Below, piece by piece: positions 34,865-44,147 of a stretch of DNA of 64,000 bases (positions are counted from its first letter, which is position 1; every line of letters begins with the position of its first letter). The DNA is taken from positions 1,178,001 to 1,242,000 of the forward strand of contig NZ_JAJIRO010000001.1 in NCBI RefSeq assembly GCF_025717535.1, read 5' to 3'. Source of the DNA: Paucibacter sp. Y2R2-4. GTDB lineage: Bacteria > Pseudomonadota > Gammaproteobacteria > Burkholderiales > Burkholderiaceae_C. The position numbers and the translations under genes were made by a program. The notes beneath the pieces were generated by a model. It did no database searches and had not been told where the DNA came from. It saw nothing but the letters and a program-made list of their open reading frames with translations.

Positions 34865-35881
34865 TCATAGCGCTCGACTCGCACCCAGCAGGGCCGGCGG
34901 CTCCTGGCTGGCAATCACATAACTGGGCACGGCGGCCAGATAACCCGCCATGCGACCCTTGGCTTCAAAGCGCTCGCGAAAGCGCGAAGCCCGAATCCAT
35001 TCACGCCCGAGTCGCGGCACGATGCCGCCGCCGATGTAAACCCCGGCACGCGCGCCCAGCGACAGCACCAGGTCGCCGGCCACATCGCCCAAGAAGGCGC
35101 CAAACAGATCCAAGGCCTCGACGCACTGCGCTTGGCTTTGCGCCTGTGCCTGTTCGATCACCGCGGCGGGCGTGGTGCCCGCGGGCAATGTGCAGCCGTC
35201 CAGCTCGCACAAGGCCTCGACCAGATGCACCAGGCCCGGCCCCGACAACACCCGCTCGGCCGACACATGACCAAAGCGCCGCGCCAGCTGCTGCACCAGG
35301 CGGTGCTCGCGCTCGCTGTGAGCCGCCAGGCTGACATGCCCACCCTCCGTTTGCAGCGCCGTCCATTGCCGGTCGCCGGTGGACACCAAACCCGAGACGC
35401 CCAGGCCGGTACCAGGGCCCAGCAAGGCCAGGGTCCCAAAGTCGGCAACGGCGGCCACAGCACTCGGCCCACCGCAATGCCAAAAGTCCGCTTGCGGCAG
35501 CGCCGGAATCGCCAGCGCCAAGGCGGTGAAGTCATTCATCACCACCAGTCTTTGCAGGTCCAGCTCGCTGCGCAGCGCTTTAGCCGAGAAGCTCCAGTCA
35601 CGATTGGTTAGGCAAATCTGGTCTTGCAAGACCGGCGTGGCCACGCCCAAAGCCGCTTGGCTGGGCGGCGCCAGTCCGTCACGACCCAGGCCGCTCAGGT
35701 AATCCTGTATGCAAGCGGTCAGGCTTGGAAAGTCCGCGCAAGGCATGACCCGCACCCGCTCGATGCGCGCCCCTGCCCCGCCCTGCCAAGCCAGGCGCAC
35801 ATTGCTGCCGCCCACATCACCCAGTAGGCTGGGGCCGGCCTGCGCCAAGCCGCGATGAGGTTTGACACCAATCTCAATCAT
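34865..35881 (-). CDS. glk: Glucokinase (ROK-unrelated Glk type)
   Basis: It phosphorylates glucose to glucose 6-phosphate. The protein has 338 residues. The ATP-binding motif LGDVGGSN is near residue 20, followed by FTALALA, the GPGTGLGVSGL loop, EGGHVSLA and GGGIVPR toward the C-terminus, all of the proteobacterial Glk family. ATG 35881 has AGGAG/AAGGA upstream. It follows the third oxidoreductase gene after 12 nt. Its presence means that glucose, or something converted to it, is the end product of the locus. Confidence 0.93.
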   Translation of the reverse strand: MIEIGVKPHRGLAQAGPSLLGDVGGSNVRLAWQGGAGARIERVRVMPCADFPSLTACIQDYLSGLGRDGLAPPSQAALGVATPVLQDQICLTNRDWSFSAKALRSELDLQRLVVMNDFTALALAIPALPQADFWHCGGPSAVAAVADFGTLALLGPGTGLGVSGLVSTGDRQWTALQTEGGHVSLAAHSEREHRLVQQLARRFGHVSAERVLSGPGLVHLVEALCELDGCTLPAGTTPAAVIEQAQAQSQAQCVEALDLFGAFLGDVAGDLVLSLGARAGVYIGGGIVPRLGREWIRASRFRERFEAKGRMAGYLAAVPSYVIASQEPPALLGASRAL

Positions 35882-35893
35882 TCCTTGATCTCC

Positions 35894-37057
35894 TCAAGTC
35901 GTTTCAACGCGCGTCCAGATGCCACCGGCGCGATGACTGCGCAAGGCTGCGTCCACCAAGAGCAATCCCTCCAGGCCATCGGCCACCTGCGGCAGGCCCA
36001 AGCTCTCCGCCGCTGGCGCACGCCCTTGCTGGCGCGCCCGGATGTGCTCAGCGGCCTCGCGGTAAAGCTGGGCAAAGGCCTCCAGATAGCCTTCCGGATG
36101 GCCGGGAGGCAAGCGGGTGGCGGCGCGCGCGGCGGCGCTGTCCAGCCGGCCGCGTGTCAGGATCTCGCTGCTGCCGCCCTGGCGGCTCAGGCGCAGCTGA
36201 TTGGGCTGCTCTTGGTCAAACTCCAAACCGCCTTTGCTGCCGTAGAGGCGCAGGCGCAAGGCGTTCTCGCAGCCGCTGGCCACCTGGCTGGCCCAGAGCG
36301 CGCCGCGAGCACCGCCGGCAAAACGCAGCAGCAACTGGGCGTTGTCGTCGAGGCGCCGGCCCGGCACAAAGCTGCTCAGCTCGGCACACACGGATGCGGC
36401 ACGCAAGCCGCTGACAAAACAGGCCAGCTGATAGGCATGCGTGCCAATATCGCCGAGCGCCCCGGCGGGCCCGGCCAGGGCCGGGTCGCAGCGCCAGCTG
36501 GCCTGCTTTTGGCCCTGCTGCTCCAGCGGCTCGGCCAACCAGTCTTGGGCATATTCCATCTGCACCAGGCGCAGCTCGCCCAGGACGCCGGCGCGCACCA
36601 ACTCACGTGCATGGCGCACCGCCGGGTAGGCGCTGTAGTTGTAGGTCACCGCCAAGAACCGCTGGCGCGCCTCAGCCAAGGCCGCCAGCTCGCGCCCCTC
36701 GCGCACCGAGATGGCCAGCGGCTTGTCGCAGATCACATCGATGCCGGCCTGCAAAAAAGCCTGGGCCACCGGCGCGTGCAAATGGTTGGGTGTGACGATG
36801 GTCACCGCCTCGATGCCATCGGGCCGGCCCGCCTCTCGCCTGGCCATCTCGCGCCAGTCGGCGTAGCAGCGCTCGCTGGCCAGGCCCAGAGCGGCACCGC
36901 TGGCTGCGCTGCGCTCGGCCGTGCTGGAGAAGGCGCCAGCCACCAGCTCGAACTCACCGTCCAAACGCGCCGCGATACGGTGCACCGCGCCAATGAAAGC
37001 CTCTTGGCCGCCACCCACCATGCCCAGACGCAAGGGGCGTTGAAAGCTGGCACTCAT
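35894..37057 (-). CDS. Gfo/Idh/MocA oxidoreductase (third in the locus)
   Basis: An NAD(P)-dependent sugar oxidoreductase of 387 residues. The Rossmann region starts RLGMVGGGQEAFIGAVHR, with the catalytic-lysine motif CDKPL and the DIGTH motif (GDIGTHAYQL) of the family. It overlaps the TIM-barrel gene by 4 nt, so the two are translationally coupled, and together they resemble the oxidoreductase/isomerase pairs in oxidative glycoside pathways. The position of oxidation on the sugar is unknown. It has no signal peptide. Confidence 0.9.
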   Translation of the reverse strand: MSASFQRPLRLGMVGGGQEAFIGAVHRIAARLDGEFELVAGAFSSTAERSAASGAALGLASERCYADWREMARREAGRPDGIEAVTIVTPNHLHAPVAQAFLQAGIDVICDKPLAISVREGRELAALAEARQRFLAVTYNYSAYPAVRHARELVRAGVLGELRLVQMEYAQDWLAEPLEQQGQKQASWRCDPALAGPAGALGDIGTHAYQLACFVSGLRAASVCAELSSFVPGRRLDDNAQLLLRFAGGARGALWASQVASGCENALRLRLYGSKGGLEFDQEQPNQLRLSRQGGSSEILTRGRLDSAAARAATRLPPGHPEGYLEAFAQLYREAAEHIRARQQGRAPAAESLGLPQVADGLEGLLLVDAALRSHRAGGIWTRVETT

Positions 37058-38160
37058 GGCCGCGCCTCCCCGTCCGCTCCGACCATTGCAGAGCCCAAGC
37101 CCAGCAAGGCATGCAGCTCTTCGCGCGAGCTGCCATTGCCGGCGAAGTCATCAAAAGCCTTGTCAGCCACGCGGATCAAGTGCCGCTGGATGAAGGCTGC
37201 GCCCTCACGCGCACCGTCTTCCGGGTGCTTGAGGCAGCACTCCCATTCCAGCACCGCCCAACCGGGGTAGCCGTAACGGGTCAGCTTGGAGAAGATGGCA
37301 CAGAAGTCGATCTGCCCATCGCCCAGCGAGCGGAAGCGCCCCGCCCGGTCGGCCCAGTCGGCATAGCCGCCGTACACGCCTTGCCGGCCATTGGGGCGGA
37401 ACTCCGCGTCCTTGACGTGGAAGGCGCGAATGCGGGAGTGATACAGATCGATGAAGGCCAAGTAGTCGAGCTGCTGCAAGAGGAAATGGCTGGGGTCGTA
37501 GAGGATGCAGGCGCGCGGATGCTGCTGCACTGCGTCCAAGAAGCGCTCGAAGGTCACCCCATCGAACAAGTCTTCGCCCGGGTGCAGCTCGTAGCAGACA
37601 TCAACGCCCGCCTCATCGAACGCATTGAGGATGGGCGTCCAGCGCCTTGCCAGCTCGGCAAAGGCCTCGTCCACCAAGCCGGCCGGGCGCGGCGGCCAGG
37701 GGTAGAGATAGGGCCAGGCCAAAGCGCCAGAAAAGGTAGCGTGCGACTTCAGGCCCAGCCGAGCCGAGGCCTTGGCCGCCAGCTTCAGCTGCTCGGCCGC
37801 CCAGGCTTGGCGTGCGGCCGGCGAGCCGCGCACTGCCGCGGCGGCAAAGCCGTCAAACGGCCGGTCATAGGCCGGGTGCACCGCCAGCAACTGGCCTTGC
37901 AAATGGGTGGACAGCTCGCTGATCTGCAAGCCCAGCTCGGCCAAGCGGCCGCGCAGGTCGTCGCAGTAACTTTGACTCTCAGCGGCCAAAGCCAGGTCGA
38001 ACAAACGCGCATCCCAGCTGGGGATTTGCAGGGCCTTGAAGCCCAAGCCCGCCGCCCAGCGGGCGATGCTGTCCAGGCTGTTGAAGGGCGCGCTGTCGCC
38101 CGCGAACTGCGCCAGAAAGAGGCCGGGGCCTTGCAGGGTTCTCATCGTCGTCGTCATCAT
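37054..38160 (-). CDS. Sugar phosphate isomerase/epimerase-type TIM barrel (large form)
   Basis: A 368-residue TIM-barrel protein of the xylose-isomerase-like family. Metal-binding positions are suggested by ELHPGEDLFDG (Glu), ILYDPSHFLLQQLDY (Asp/His) and FHVKDAEFRPNGRQG, then WECCLKHP (Glu). No signal peptide is present. Members of this family include sugar epimerases, inosose dehydratases and 3-keto-glycoside cleaving enzymes. The gene overlaps the LacI gene by 4 nt upstream and the oxidoreductase gene by 4 nt downstream. A role in epimerising or eliminating the oxidised sugar is inference. Confidence 0.85.
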   Translation of the reverse strand: MMTTTMRTLQGPGLFLAQFAGDSAPFNSLDSIARWAAGLGFKALQIPSWDARLFDLALAAESQSYCDDLRGRLAELGLQISELSTHLQGQLLAVHPAYDRPFDGFAAAAVRGSPAARQAWAAEQLKLAAKASARLGLKSHATFSGALAWPYLYPWPPRPAGLVDEAFAELARRWTPILNAFDEAGVDVCYELHPGEDLFDGVTFERFLDAVQQHPRACILYDPSHFLLQQLDYLAFIDLYHSRIRAFHVKDAEFRPNGRQGVYGGYADWADRAGRFRSLGDGQIDFCAIFSKLTRYGYPGWAVLEWECCLKHPEDGAREGAAFIQRHLIRVADKAFDDFAGNGSSREELHALLGLGSAMVGADGEARP

Positions 38161-39236
38161 GGTTTGTGGGCCTTCTCAGGGGCTTGATCGCTTTGGCGCT
38201 CAATCAACTCGGCGCGCTCCAAGAGCTGCAAACGCTCCGGCGCTTCACCGTCCAGGCGCCGCAGCAAGAGGCTGCCGAGCTGGCGCCCGGCCCGGTGCAG
38301 CGAGGCAAAGTAGGTGCTGATGGGCGGCACAAAGAAGGCGCTGATATTGCTGTCATCGGTGGCCACCACCACCGCCTCGCGGCCGGCCTGCCAGCCCAGC
38401 TCGGCAAAGGCCGACAAGGCACCCAAGGCGGTGAATTCATTGGCGCAGACGAAAGCCGTGGGACGCTTTGCATGCTGGGCCAGGTCCAGCACGATGCGGC
38501 GACCGTCGCCTGCTGACAGGCCGGAGCTGCGCAGCAACGCGGCCTCAAAGTCCAAGCCCGCCTCGGCCAGCGCGCGCCGATAGCCCTGCTCGCGGTGCTG
38601 GGCATACATCAGCTCAGGGCTGGGGTTGAGCATGGCAATGCGTTTGTGGCCACGCTCAATCAAGCGGCGCGTCGCCTGATAGGCCATGTCTTCATGGTCG
38701 GTGTCATAGCTGGGGTGGGCTTGCGCCAGCTCGCTGCGGCCATAGCTGACGAAAGGAAAATCTTGCGCCAGCAAGTACTGGATGCGCTCGTCCTGCGGGC
38801 GGGTTTGGGTCAAGATCAGGCCATCCACGCGGCGCGACTCGACCAGGGTACGCAGGCCCTCCAGCGGGTCCACACCCGGCAGCTGCGGGTGCACCACCAA
38901 GCTGTAATAACTGCCCGCCAGTGCGGCATAGAGGCCCGAGACCAGGGCCATATAGCCGCTGTCGCTGAAGTCTTGCTGCGCGTCTTCCACCGGCAAGACG
39001 ATGCACAAGGTATAGGTCTTGCCGGTGCGCAGCTTCACCCCGGCCAGATTGACGCTATAGCCCAGCTCGGCGGCGGCACGCTTGACGCGCTCACGGGTCT
39101 CGGGCTTGACCTCGGGCGCGTCTTTCAAGGCCCGCGACACCGTGCCCAGCGACAAGCCGGTGTGGCGCACCAAAGTCTTCAGGGTGACGTTGGGATTGGC
39201 CACCGGCAGGGCCGTGGCGTCCAAATCATTCGACAT
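38157..39236 (-). CDS. LacI-family transcriptional regulator of the sugar locus
   Basis: A 359-residue LacI/GalR regulator. The helix-turn-helix is at about residues 17-60 (VTLKTLVRHTGLSLGTVSRALKD, then PETRERVKRAAAELGYSVN), followed by a periplasmic-binding-protein-like effector domain. ATG 39236 is chosen because AGGAG stands 7 nt ahead; a TTG at 39242 is less likely. The gene lies inside the operon it probably controls, overlapping the glycoside-hydrolase gene by 11 nt. The palindrome at 49306-49329 is the best operator candidate. Confidence 0.92.
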   Translation of the reverse strand: MSNDLDATALPVANPNVTLKTLVRHTGLSLGTVSRALKDAPEVKPETRERVKRAAAELGYSVNLAGVKLRTGKTYTLCIVLPVEDAQQDFSDSGYMALVSGLYAALAGSYYSLVVHPQLPGVDPLEGLRTLVESRRVDGLILTQTRPQDERIQYLLAQDFPFVSYGRSELAQAHPSYDTDHEDMAYQATRRLIERGHKRIAMLNPSPELMYAQHREQGYRRALAEAGLDFEAALLRSSGLSAGDGRRIVLDLAQHAKRPTAFVCANEFTALGALSAFAELGWQAGREAVVVATDDSNISAFFVPPISTYFASLHRAGRQLGSLLLRRLDGEAPERLQLLERAELIERQSDQAPEKAHKP

Positions 39237-40968
39237 CAGCAAGCTCCTGAGCTGCGGTCATCTCTTGCTGTTTGAGCAAACGCTGCCCCAGCAAAAGAAA
39301 GACGCTGGAGGTCCAAGTAAAGGCGGGGTCGCGCAGGCCGGCGCCGGTCTGCGCGTCATAGTTCTCGGCCATGCCGCTGCGGGCGGCCATGGCGGTGAAG
39401 CGGCGCGCCAGCTCGTCGCCCAGGTCGCTGCGGCCGCAGCGGTCCAGTGCATCGACAAAGAGCAGCATGGTCGGCGCCCAGATGGGGCCGCGCCAGTAAC
39501 CATCGGCGCGGTAGAAGGGGCTGTGCTGCGATTCGGTGGCCAGGCCATGCGCGCTCAAGAAGCGGCCCGGCGCCATCAGGCCTTGCAGCAAGGTGTGGCG
39601 CTGCGCCTCACTCAGGCGAGGGCCCAGGATCAGCGGAAGGAAGGCGATCAGGCTGTCGGCACCGGGTTCGGGTGTGGCCCCGCCATCGCAGATGGCAATG
39701 AAGCGTTCGCCATCCCAGAGCTGGCTCATCAGACGATCACACAAGGCATCGGCGCGCTGCAACCATTGCTGGGCGGCCTCGGGCTTTTGAAGCAAGGTGG
39801 CCAGAGCCGCCAGCTCTTCCATTTGCAGAATCAAGAAGCAGCTGAGATCCGGGCTTTGCAGCGGAGTGCCGGGCAAAAAACTGGTGGCGTTGTCCCAGCC
39901 GGCGTCATTGCCATGGTCGTATGCGGGCAAGCCATGCTGACCCGCGCTGGCCATCCAGCTCTCGACCTGGGCAGCCAGCCAGTCATAGGCCTGGGCGCAA
40001 CGCTCGGGCGTCCAGAAGCTCGGCGCCATGCGACGCAGTTGGGCCACGGTCCAGCCATGCACCGGCGGCTTGGTGAAGCGCCAATAGGCAAAACGGTCGT
40101 TCACAAAATCGGGGAGCCGGCCGCTGGCATGTTGATGCGCAAACAGCACAGCCAATTGCTGCCAGGCCCGCTCGGGCTGAGCCGCGCCCAGAGCCAGGGC
40201 ATTGAAGCAATGGTCCCAGCTCCAGATATTGGTCATCCAGTTCTTGGACATATACATGGCGGGATAGGCCAGCTGCCCCTCGGCTGGCACCAGGCATGAC
40301 CAGGTGATGTAGGCCGCCAGGCGGCGCGCGGCCTGCAGCTCGGGCAAGACCGGCGGGCAAAGGGCCAGCCAGTCGGCGAAGTCGGCGGCAGCGCTTTGCT
40401 TGGCTTCTTCAAATGCAGGGCAATCCAGGCGCTGTGGGGCAACGCGGTACAGATGCAGCGCCGCGCGGAGCCGGCCCTGATCGCCGGGCAGCAAGGCACA
40501 GGCAATGCGTTCAGCACGCTGGCCTTGCCAGGGCGCGTCCAGCTGCGAAGCGCCTTCGGCCAGCGTCAGGCGGGCCGAAAGGTCTTGGCTGGCGCAGCTG
40601 ATGTGCAGGGCATCAGGCAGGCGCTGGGCGTAGTCATAACGTTTCGATTGCAGGGCCAAAGAAAGACCGATGCCTTGGGCCGACAGTGCCAAGGTGTCGG
40701 CGTCAGCAAAAGCCAAGGATAGCTGGCCGGCCGCGCAGTGAAAGCTCAGCGCTTCAGGACTCAAGCGCCAAGTGCCTTGCAGCGGCTGGCCGGCAGCGTC
40801 GATAGGCGTCAGCCGGAACAAGCGCCCCAGATCAGTGTGTTCATCGCCACCGCGCAGATTGCGCAGCCAGAGGGATTGCTCCTCGGCCAAGTAAGACACG
40901 CACAGCCAGCTCTCGCGCCGCGAAAAGGGCACGCGCTGCGGATCCATCCATTCAAACTCGTCGTTCAT
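39226..40968 (-). CDS. GH63/trehalase-like glycoside hydrolase
   Basis: A 580-residue protein with an N-terminal beta-domain (WLCVSYLAEEQSLWLRNLRGGDEHTDLGRLFRL) and a C-terminal (alpha/alpha)6 barrel of the MGH1-like/GH63 type. The active-site-like block is KNWMTNIWSWDHCFNALALG, followed later by GWDNATSF and ATESQHSPFYRADGYWRGPIWAP. Relatives hydrolyse alpha-glucosides or mannosylglycerate-like compounds. There is no signal peptide, so the substrate is cytoplasmic after ABC import. ATG 40968 begins the conserved region; the longer open frame upstream overlaps the permease gene. Confidence 0.82.
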   Translation of the reverse strand: MNDEFEWMDPQRVPFSRRESWLCVSYLAEEQSLWLRNLRGGDEHTDLGRLFRLTPIDAAGQPLQGTWRLSPEALSFHCAAGQLSLAFADADTLALSAQGIGLSLALQSKRYDYAQRLPDALHISCASQDLSARLTLAEGASQLDAPWQGQRAERIACALLPGDQGRLRAALHLYRVAPQRLDCPAFEEAKQSAAADFADWLALCPPVLPELQAARRLAAYITWSCLVPAEGQLAYPAMYMSKNWMTNIWSWDHCFNALALGAAQPERAWQQLAVLFAHQHASGRLPDFVNDRFAYWRFTKPPVHGWTVAQLRRMAPSFWTPERCAQAYDWLAAQVESWMASAGQHGLPAYDHGNDAGWDNATSFLPGTPLQSPDLSCFLILQMEELAALATLLQKPEAAQQWLQRADALCDRLMSQLWDGERFIAICDGGATPEPGADSLIAFLPLILGPRLSEAQRHTLLQGLMAPGRFLSAHGLATESQHSPFYRADGYWRGPIWAPTMLLFVDALDRCGRSDLGDELARRFTAMAARSGMAENYDAQTGAGLRDPAFTWTSSVFLLLGQRLLKQQEMTAAQELADVE

Positions 40969-40973
40969 GCAAA

Positions 40974-41810
40974 TCAACCTTTGACGGCGGCGCTGGTGGC
41001 GCCGTCCATGATGTGGCGCTGGGCCAGGAAGAACAGGATCAGCGGAGCCAGGCACAAGAGCACCGTCATCGCGGCAATCGCGGTCACATTGTTTGAATGC
41101 AGGCCTTTGAACTGGGCCAGGCCCAGGGGCAAGGTGTATTGGCTTTGGTCGTTCAAAAAGATCAGCGGGCCTAGATAGTCGTTCCAGCTGCCCAGGAACT
41201 GGAAGGTGCCCACCAGCACCAGGGCCGGCGCCATCAGCGGCAAGTGGATGCGCCAGTAGATCTGCCAGGCATTGGCGCCGTCCATGCGCGCCGCCTCGTC
41301 CAGCTCGCGCGGAATGCTCATGATGAACTGGCGCAACAAGAAGATGAAGAAGGGCGCGGCAAAGAAGTTAGGCACGATCAGCGGCTTGAGCGTGTTGATC
41401 CAACCCAGGGCGTTGAATTCCATGTACAACGGAATCATGGTCACGTCCCAAGGAATCATCATCGAGCCCAGCACCACCATGAAGAGCGCATTGCGGCCCT
41501 TGAAATCAAAGCGCGCAAAGCCGTAAGCCACCAAGCTGGACGAGAAGATCTGGCCCACGGTGGAAAGCAACGCCACCCAAACCGAATTGCGCAAGAACAG
41601 CGCGAAAGGCTGGGCCTGCCAGGCTTCGACAAAATTGCTCCAGCGCGGCTCGGCCGGCCACCAGACCGGCGGCCAGGCGTAAAGCTCGCTCTTGGCCTTG
41701 AGCGCGGTGAGCAGCGTCCAGTACAGCGGCGCGGCAAAGGCAAAGCACAGCACCAGCATCAGGCTGTAAAAAGCCAAACGGCGGCTGCGGGTCTGCAGGC
41801 TGCTGTTCAT
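40974..41810 (-). CDS. Sugar ABC transporter permease, MalG type
   Basis: An inner-membrane permease of 278 residues with six hydrophobic segments, starting LAFYSLMLVLCFAFAAPLYW. The EAA-like loop is PRELDEAARMDGANAWQIYWRIHLPLMAP, which contacts the ATPase. It overlaps the other permease gene by 4 nt. It forms the importer with the permease at 41.8 kb, the binding protein at 42.9 kb and the ATPase at 44.1 kb. Confidence 0.95.
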   Translation of the reverse strand: MNSSLQTRSRRLAFYSLMLVLCFAFAAPLYWTLLTALKAKSELYAWPPVWWPAEPRWSNFVEAWQAQPFALFLRNSVWVALLSTVGQIFSSSLVAYGFARFDFKGRNALFMVVLGSMMIPWDVTMIPLYMEFNALGWINTLKPLIVPNFFAAPFFIFLLRQFIMSIPRELDEAARMDGANAWQIYWRIHLPLMAPALVLVGTFQFLGSWNDYLGPLIFLNDQSQYTLPLGLAQFKGLHSNNVTAIAAMTVLLCLAPLILFFLAQRHIMDGATSAAVKG

Positions 41811-42832
41811 GGGCGTATTCCCTTCTTGCCGGGTTTGGTCTCATCGGCCTTGACCTCGTTCTCATAAAAGACCCAGAGGCTGGAGAAGCGCATCACCGAG
41901 GCCGAGAGCAGCAAGATCAGCGCAAACATCAGCCAAGACATGGCCGAGGCATAGCCCATGTCGAAGTACTTGAAGGCGGTGTCGTAGATGTACATGGCGA
42001 GCATGTAGGTGGACTTCATCGGCCCGCCGCCGGTCAGCAACAAGGCCATGGTCAGCTGCTGGAAGGCCGCGATCAAGGTGGTGACCAAATTGAACAAAAG
42101 CACCGGCGACAGCAGTGGCAGCGTGATGTGGGTGAACTGCTTGAGCTTGGAGACCCCACTCATCTCGGCCGCCTCGTACAGCTCCACCGAAATGCCCTTG
42201 AGCCCGGCCAGAAAGACCAACATCGTGCCGCCCAAACTCCACAGACTGGCGATCACCACCGCGCTCATGGCCCAGTCTGGGCTGCCCAGCCAGTCGATGG
42301 CCGGCAGGCCCACGAGCGAGAGCAGATAGTTCAAAAGCCCGTACTCGCGGCTGTAGATCCAGGACCAGATGCTGACCAGGGCAACGCCTGAAAGCATGGA
42401 GGGCAGATAGAACACGGTGCGGAAGAAGCCCTCACCCCGGCAGCGCCGGTTCAGCAGCAGGGCCAGGCCCAGGGCGCCTGCCAGATGCGTAGGTACGTAG
42501 AACAGCGCGAAACGCGCGGTCACGCCCAAGGCCTCCCAGAAGTCCTCGTCCTGCGTCAGGATGCGCTGGTAGTTCTGCAGGCCCACAAAGCGCTCGCCGC
42601 CCATCAAGGGCCAATCAAAGAAGCTGATGTAGAGCGAGTACAGCAGCGGCCCGACGGTGAAGGCCAAGAAACCCAGCACCCAAGGGGCGATGAAGAGATA
42701 GGGCAAGACCTGCCCCCAAGAGCGCGAGCGCCCTTGCTGGGTTTGCGCCGGCTGTTGCTGTTGCTGCTGCTTGGCCGCATTCATAGGCATCAGCATTTCG
42801 CTTTGGGCATCCATATGTTGAGACTTGTGCAT
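41807..42832 (-). CDS. Sugar ABC transporter permease, MalF type
   Basis: A 341-residue permease with six or seven hydrophobic segments (first: QVLPYLFIAPWVLGFLAFTVGPLLY). The EAA motif VELYEAAEMSGVSKLKQFTHITLPLLSP couples it to the ATPase. The N-terminus holds a short glutamine-rich stretch (QQQQQQ). The start is uncertain, since ATG 42832, 42814 and 42784 are all in frame. It precedes the MalG-type permease with a 4-nt overlap. Confidence 0.94.
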   Translation of the reverse strand: MHKSQHMDAQSEMLMPMNAAKQQQQQQPAQTQQGRSRSWGQVLPYLFIAPWVLGFLAFTVGPLLYSLYISFFDWPLMGGERFVGLQNYQRILTQDEDFWEALGVTARFALFYVPTHLAGALGLALLLNRRCRGEGFFRTVFYLPSMLSGVALVSIWSWIYSREYGLLNYLLSLVGLPAIDWLGSPDWAMSAVVIASLWSLGGTMLVFLAGLKGISVELYEAAEMSGVSKLKQFTHITLPLLSPVLLFNLVTTLIAAFQQLTMALLLTGGGPMKSTYMLAMYIYDTAFKYFDMGYASAMSWLMFALILLLSASVMRFSSLWVFYENEVKADETKPGKKGIRP

Positions 42833-42854
42833 GGTCAGCGGTGTTCAGCGGTCT

Positions 42855-44147
42855 TCAGCGCAGACGCCGCTCGGCCTTGAGGGCAGCACGGTCCAGAATG
42901 GCCGCGCTGTCGCCCTGCTTGCTGAGAAAGACCTCTTGGATGGCGTCGCGAACGACATCCTGAGCTCGCATCCAGCGCGGGTTCAGCAGATGGGCCGGGC
43001 TCTCCTTCATGCTCTCGGCCATGGCATAAAAAGGCCGCACCAAGGGGTCCTGTGCCAAGCCCTGCTCGGCCGCTACGCTGAGCAAGACCGGCAGGTCGTT
43101 GCCGCGCAGACGCACCGCCTCGGCGCTGCTGAAGAACTGAATGAAGTCCCAGGCGAGATCTTTTTGCTGGCTGCTCTTGGCCATGGCCAGGGCCGAGACG
43201 CTGAGCACGCTTTGCGCCGGTCGGCCCTGAAAGCTGGGCAGACCCACCACGCCAAAGCGCTTGCGGTCTTGCGCCAGCTCCAGGCGGAAGGCGCTGCCGT
43301 CCAGCAGCATGGCCACCTTGTCGGAGACAAACATCTGGCGCTGATTGCGCCCATCGCCCACGCCCAGCGTGGCCACCGTGTCGCTGCGCAAAAGCTCCTG
43401 CAAATAGGCGAACATGGCCTTGCTCTCGGGGCTGTTCAGATGGCCTTGCACACTGACGCCATCAGCCCCCAACATGCGGCCGCCAGCGCTCCAGAGATAG
43501 CTTTGGAAGTCATAGGGATCCGGGTTCACATCCAGGCCAAAACCGTAGGCCTTGGCGGCCGGATTGCGCAGGCGCTGGGCCATCTGGCGCAGCTCGCCCC
43601 AAGTCCAGCCTTCTTGCGGATAGGCCAGGCCGGCGCGGTCCAGCATGTCTTTGTTGTAGTAGATGACTTGGGCGGTGAAGCCGGCCGGCACGCCGTAGAT
43701 GCGCGACTGCTTTTGGTCCGCATCCCAGACGGTGGAGAAGCGCCACAAGCCGGGCACGAAGTCGCCCTTGTCGATGCGCGCATCGCGGGCCAGGTAGGCG
43801 TCCAGTGGCTCCAGCACCCGCTGGTACTGCGGGAAGTTCCACATATACATGACATCGGGCGGATTGCCCGCGCCAAAAGCGGCCGAGAGCTTTTGGTTGT
43901 AGCCGCCGCCATAGGCCTCCACCTGCACTTTGACGCCGGGATGGCGGGCCTCGAAAGCGGCGGCAATGCGCTGCTGGATCAAGAGGCTTTCGCTGCCGTC
44001 CCAGGTGGCGAAGCGCAAGACGCGTGGCGCCGGCGCGGTCTGCTCAGGGTTGGCGCCCGCACTCGCCCACCAGGCGCCCGCACCGAGCAGGCCCAGCACA
44101 GCCAGAATGCCCAGCTTGGCGCGTTGGGAGCCTAGGATTGGCTTCAT
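42855..44147 (-). CDS. Sugar ABC transporter substrate-binding protein
   Basis: A 430-residue family-1 carbohydrate-binding protein with a hydrophobic signal peptide (GILAVLGLLGAGAWWASAG). The mature part begins LRFATWDGSESLLIQQRIAAAFEARHPG. Family segments include NPPDVMYMWNFPQYQ and VPAGFTAQVIYYNKDMLDRAGL. It is likely a glycoside- or oligosaccharide-binding protein, and its partner genes encode the permeases and the ATPase. It overlaps the ATPase gene by 4 nt. Confidence 0.94.
   Translation of the reverse strand: MKPILGSQRAKLGILAVLGLLGAGAWWASAGANPEQTAPAPRVLRFATWDGSESLLIQQRIAAAFEARHPGVKVQVEAYGGGYNQKLSAAFGAGNPPDVMYMWNFPQYQRVLEPLDAYLARDARIDKGDFVPGLWRFSTVWDADQKQSRIYGVPAGFTAQVIYYNKDMLDRAGLAYPQEGWTWGELRQMAQRLRNPAAKAYGFGLDVNPDPYDFQSYLWSAGGRMLGADGVSVQGHLNSPESKAMFAYLQELLRSDTVATLGVGDGRNQRQMFVSDKVAMLLDGSAFRLELAQDRKRFGVVGLPSFQGRPAQSVLSVSALAMAKSSQQKDLAWDFIQFFSSAEAVRLRGNDLPVLLSVAAEQGLAQDPLVRPFYAMAESMKESPAHLLNPRWMRAQDVVRDAIQEVFLSKQGDSAAILDRAALKAERRLR

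Noticed and set aside
42700-42800. Glutamine-rich repeat in the MalF-type permease as a frameshift or expansion
   Set aside because: Frame is intact; short Gln runs at permease N-termini are common and harmless.
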